A program made the position numbers and the translations under genes. From an uncultured Flavobacteriaceae bacterium (GTDB lineage: Bacteria; Bacteroidota; Bacteroidia; Flavobacteriales; Flavobacteriaceae), in the NCBI GenBank assembly GCA_913052425.1, contig CAJXEG010000043.1, positions 1-9,656 of the forward strand: a stretch of DNA of 9,656 nt, written 5' to 3'. This document shows positions 7,631-9,656 of this stretch, piece after piece. Under the pieces are notes generated by a model that was not told where the DNA came from, made no database searches, and saw nothing but the letters and a program-made list of their open reading frames with translations. The number at the start of each line of letters is the position of its first letter. Position 1 is the first letter of the stretch.

Positions 7631-8304
7631 TGAAAAGGTATTATTGGGTTCTTTTATTGATGTTGGTGGCTTGTAAAAAAGAGGTCATACCCGACCCTGA
7701 ACCAGGCCTTTTGATCGGTCCTGTGAACAACGATAATTGTAATACGGCCATAGTCTTGAATGACCAAAAGAGTCAAGTTAACTTTAGTTGGCAAGAGGCC
7801 GCTCATACTGACGAATATGAATTGGTGGTCAGAGACATTTTAACCAATGTGGATCAAAAAAAACAAACGATACGCTTTTTTTCAACGGTTGTTTTGGATC
7901 GTGGAAAACAGTATTCTTGGTGGGTCAATTCTCTATCTGAACAAACAGAGAACATTTCCAAAAGTCAAGTTTGGACTTTTTATTTGGAGGGGCTCCCCAC
8001 AAGCAGTCATTTTCCTTTTCCGGCAAAACTCCTGAGTCCGGAAAACAACGCTCAGGTAAGTCTGGAAAATGGAGTTTTAACCCTGAGATGGGAGGCGGTT
8101 GATTTGGACAATGATGTAGTAGATTATGATGTGTATTTGGGACCCGATCCCGATGATCTGGAGATGGCCTTAGAAAATTTAACGACCAACAGCACTTCTG
8201 CTACTTTGATTCCCGATCGATACTACTATTGGAAAGTTGCCACCAGAGATCAGCAAGGAAATGTCTCCCACTCAGATATCGGGGTTTTTAGGACATCTCC
8301 TTAG
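7630..8304 (+). CDS. Lipoprotein with two fibronectin type III-like domains
   Basis: 224 residues from the ATG at 7630. The N-terminus MKRYYWVLLLMLVAC is a short SPase II signal peptide with lipobox LVAC (Cys15 is the lipid site), followed by KKEVIPDPEP, a flexible linker. Two Ig/FN3-like beta domains follow: about 28-120 (VNFSWQEAAHTDEYELVV ... YSWWVNSL ... VWTFYLEG) and about 132-224 (VLTLRWEAVDLDNDVVDYDVYL ... YYYWKVATRDQQGN ... GVFRTSP). The second resembles the FN3 of the protease just upstream (ending GNFRTF versus GVFRTS). No enzymatic motif is seen. The ATG overlaps the protease stop (TGATG), so translation is coupled and the two proteins probably act together, for example as a surface partner or anchor; this is inference. 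The 3' end overlaps pth tail-to-tail by 17 bases. Confidence 0.85.
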   Translation: MKRYYWVLLLMLVACKKEVIPDPEPGLLIGPVNNDNCNTAIVLNDQKSQVNFSWQEAAHTDEYELVVRDILTNVDQKKQTIRFFSTVVLDRGKQYSWWVNSLSEQTENISKSQVWTFYLEGLPTSSHFPFPAKLLSPENNAQVSLENGVLTLRWEAVDLDNDVVDYDVYLGPDPDDLEMALENLTTNSTSATLIPDRYYYWKVATRDQQGNVSHSDIGVFRTSP

Positions 8305-8914
8305 GCGGTTTGGTATTGAACTTATTCATGGTTCTGTCCAAGCCCATTTGGGTAAAGGAAAGAACAATTTCGCTACATTGAGGCAGTGTCTTCGTCACTT
8401 TTTCCTCTTCCTCATCGGTGAATTTACTCAAGACAAAGTCAACTTGATTGAATGTTTTTTCTTCACTTTTGATGCCAAATCGTAGTCTTGGATAATGAGG
8501 GGTATTGAGTTGGGATTGAATGTCTTTTAGGCCATTGTGTCCTCCATCACTTCCCTTGCCTTTGAGTCGCAATAATGCCAAAGGAAGGTGCAGGTCGTCT
8601 GTAATGATGAGAATATTCTGAAGGGCTATGTTTTCCTTCAAAGTCCAATACCGAACTGATTTACCACTTCGGTTCATAAAAGTGGAAGGTTTGAGAAGAA
8701 TGATTTTTTTTCCCTTATGGTTAAAGTTTCCTTTTGCTCCCAATTTGATATCGGTCATTTGAACTTCAAACTTTTTGGCCATAAAATCAATGACCTCAAA
8801 ACCGATATTGTGTCGGGTTTTATGGTATTCACTACCTATATTTCCCAAACCTACAATCAAGTATTTTGTCATGTCAATGGGTTTTGCTTTACCAAAAAGC
8901 CACTTGAATAGCAT
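8288..8914 (-). CDS. pth: Peptidyl-tRNA hydrolase (Pth)
   Basis: 208 residues from the ATG at 8914. It cleaves the ester bond of peptidyl-tRNAs dropped by ribosomes, recycling tRNA in the cytoplasm. The catalytic set is intact: YLIVGLGN (N25, equivalent to E. coli N10), TRHNIGF (H35, E. coli H20), KPSTFMNRSG (75-84, N81 equivalent to N68), D106 in ITDDLHL (E. coli D93) and GGHNGL (124-129, N127 equivalent to N114). The canonical protein starts at MTKYLIVGLGN (ATG at 8872); the extra 14 residues MLFKWLFGKAKPID are hydrophobic/basic and either a lineage-specific extension or not translated. The gene follows rplY, separated by 63 bases that contain an intrinsic terminator, and runs convergently into the lipoprotein gene. 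Confidence 0.95.
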   Translation of the reverse strand: MLFKWLFGKAKPIDMTKYLIVGLGNIGSEYHKTRHNIGFEVIDFMAKKFEVQMTDIKLGAKGNFNHKGKKIILLKPSTFMNRSGKSVRYWTLKENIALQNILIITDDLHLPLALLRLKGKGSDGGHNGLKDIQSQLNTPHYPRLRFGIKSEEKTFNQVDFVLSKFTDEEEEKVTKTLPQCSEIVLSFTQMGLDRTMNKFNTKPPKEMS

Positions 8915-8925
8915 ATTGTAAAATT

Positions 8926-8957
8926 AAAAAAAGCATCTCAAGGGGAGATGCTTTTTT
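8926..8957 (-). terminator. Intrinsic terminator after rplY (bidirectional form)
   Basis: AGCATCTC (8932-8939) pairs perfectly with GAGATGCT (8945-8952) around a five-base loop, flanked by an A run on one side and a T run on the other. Read on the minus strand the hairpin is followed by about seven U, the classic form for ending the rplY transcript. The mirror-image A/T flanks mean it could also stop transcripts from the plus strand coming past the pth region. It lies only 11 bases before the pth start codon. Confidence 0.85.
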
Positions 8958-8977
8958 GTATAATTGATAGAAGTTGT

Positions 8978-9622
8978 TTATTCTTCTCCAGAGCTGCTTT
9001 CGCCCTCTGCAGTAGCTTCTCCTCCTTCTTCTGTAGCTTCTCCTTCTAATTCTTCTTCTTCAATACTCATCGAGGCTCTAGAAGTTCTTACTTTACACAC
9101 TACGGTGTTGTCGGGATGGAGGATGGTAAAATCTTCACTTTCCAGCTCGGCAGTAGTAATTTTATTCCCCAGTTTGAGTGAGGAAATGTCAACATTGATA
9201 AAATCAGGTAGATTTTTAGGCAATGCCCTTACCTTAAGCTTACGTTTGCTGATCACTAGGGTACCACCCTCTAGCATCACTCCGGGGGCAGACCCCTGGA
9301 TGATAACAGGTATTTCCATATTCACCTCTTTGTCGTCGGACAGTTGATAGAAATCAACATGTAAAATTTTGTCGCTAACGGGATGAAATTGGATGTCTTG
9401 CAAAATGGCATTTATTTTCTGATCTCCATTAATGTCAAGCACAACGGTATGCGCATTGGGCGTGTAAACTAATTTGCTGAAATCAAGTTCATTTGCGGAA
9501 AAATGGAGTGGGTTTTCACCTCCATACAATACGCAGGGAACTTTATCAGCATTACGTAAGGCTTTGGTCGCGACCTTGCCTACGCTTTCTCTTTTAGATC
9601 CTTTAATAGTAATCGATTTCAT
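8978..9622 (-). CDS. rplY: 50S ribosomal protein L25, general stress protein CTC type
   Basis: 214 residues. The N-terminal L25 domain (about 1-95) binds 5S rRNA in the central protuberance; [25 protein letters not shown] and [19 protein letters not shown] are strongly conserved. The C-terminal TL5/CTC beta domain (about 96-185) contains [19 protein letters not shown] and [12 protein letters not shown]. The protein ends in an acidic low-complexity tail of Glu, Gly, Ala and Ser (about 188-214), common in Bacteroidota L25. The ATG at 9622 gives MKSITIKGS, the expected start. An AAAATTTG (9648-9641, minus strand), one mismatch from the -7 consensus, lies 18 bases upstream, but its -33 region is outside the window, so a local promoter is only possible. 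pth follows downstream. Confidence 0.96.
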   Translation of the reverse strand: MKSITIKGSKRESVGKVATKALRNADKVPCVLYGGENPLHFSANELDFSKLVYTPNAHTVVLDINGDQKINAILQDIQFHPVSDKILHVDFYQLSDDKEVNMEIPVIIQGSAPGVMLEGGTLVISKRKLKVRALPKNLPDFINVDISSLKLGNKITTAELESEDFTILHPDNTVVCKVRTSRASMSIEEEELEGEATEEGGEATAEGESSSGEE

Positions 9623-9656
9623 GAAATTGTTTTTACATTACAAATTTTGAACTTAT
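9623..9656. other. Short upstream region of rplY at the window edge
   Basis: 34 AT-rich bases before the rplY ATG with no further gene. It contains the one-mismatch -7-like element noted for rplY; nothing else is visible. Confidence 0.5.

Noticed and set aside
8964..9347. Ser-rich 127-codon plus-strand frame
   Set aside because: It is the complement of the acidic, repetitive tail and C-terminal domain of rplY; low complexity explains the long open frame.

Overview
This window looks like ordinary chromosomal DNA from a member of the Bacteroidota, probably Flavobacteriia or a close relative. Four things point there: a secreted protein ending in a type IX secretion (T9SS) type A sorting domain, a DUF4286-family protein between serS and rsmA, Bacteroidota-style promoter elements (TTTG about 20 bases before TAnnTTTG) with no clear Shine-Dalgarno sites, and moderately AT-rich base composition. 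No mobile element, CRISPR array, tRNA or rRNA was seen.

Left part, minus strand (1-3659), transcribed right to left: ribF, then serS, a DUF4286 gene, rsmA and the 5' end of mgtE, which runs off the left edge. The last four are packed extremely tightly (3-base gap, 4-base overlap, 14-base overlap) and look like one translationally coupled unit. The unit combines tRNA-Ser charging, 16S rRNA dimethylation and Mg2+ transport. ribF makes FMN and FAD. A good promoter candidate for the serS unit overlaps the end of ribF.

Middle, plus strand (3713-8304): a two-gene secreted or surface cassette. The first gene encodes a protein of about 1305 residues with a signal peptide, propeptide, reprolysin-like zinc metalloprotease domain, several Ig-like and FN3 domains, a proprotein-convertase P domain, a thrombospondin type 3 calcium repeat and a T9SS sorting domain. 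Its stop codon overlaps the start codon of a small lipoprotein with two FN3-like domains. The pair is the only accessory-looking part of the window. The protease start is odd: the open frame begins with TTG, while the nearest ATG lies in another frame and would join the signal peptide if one base were added.

Right part, minus strand (8288-9622): rplY (ribosomal protein L25/CTC) followed by pth (peptidyl-tRNA hydrolase), both serving translation. A strong intrinsic-terminator hairpin lies between them. pth ends convergently inside the last codons of the lipoprotein gene.

Most of the window is well-understood housekeeping. The points worth a second look are the protease start, the coupled protease-lipoprotein pair and the terminator ahead of pth.
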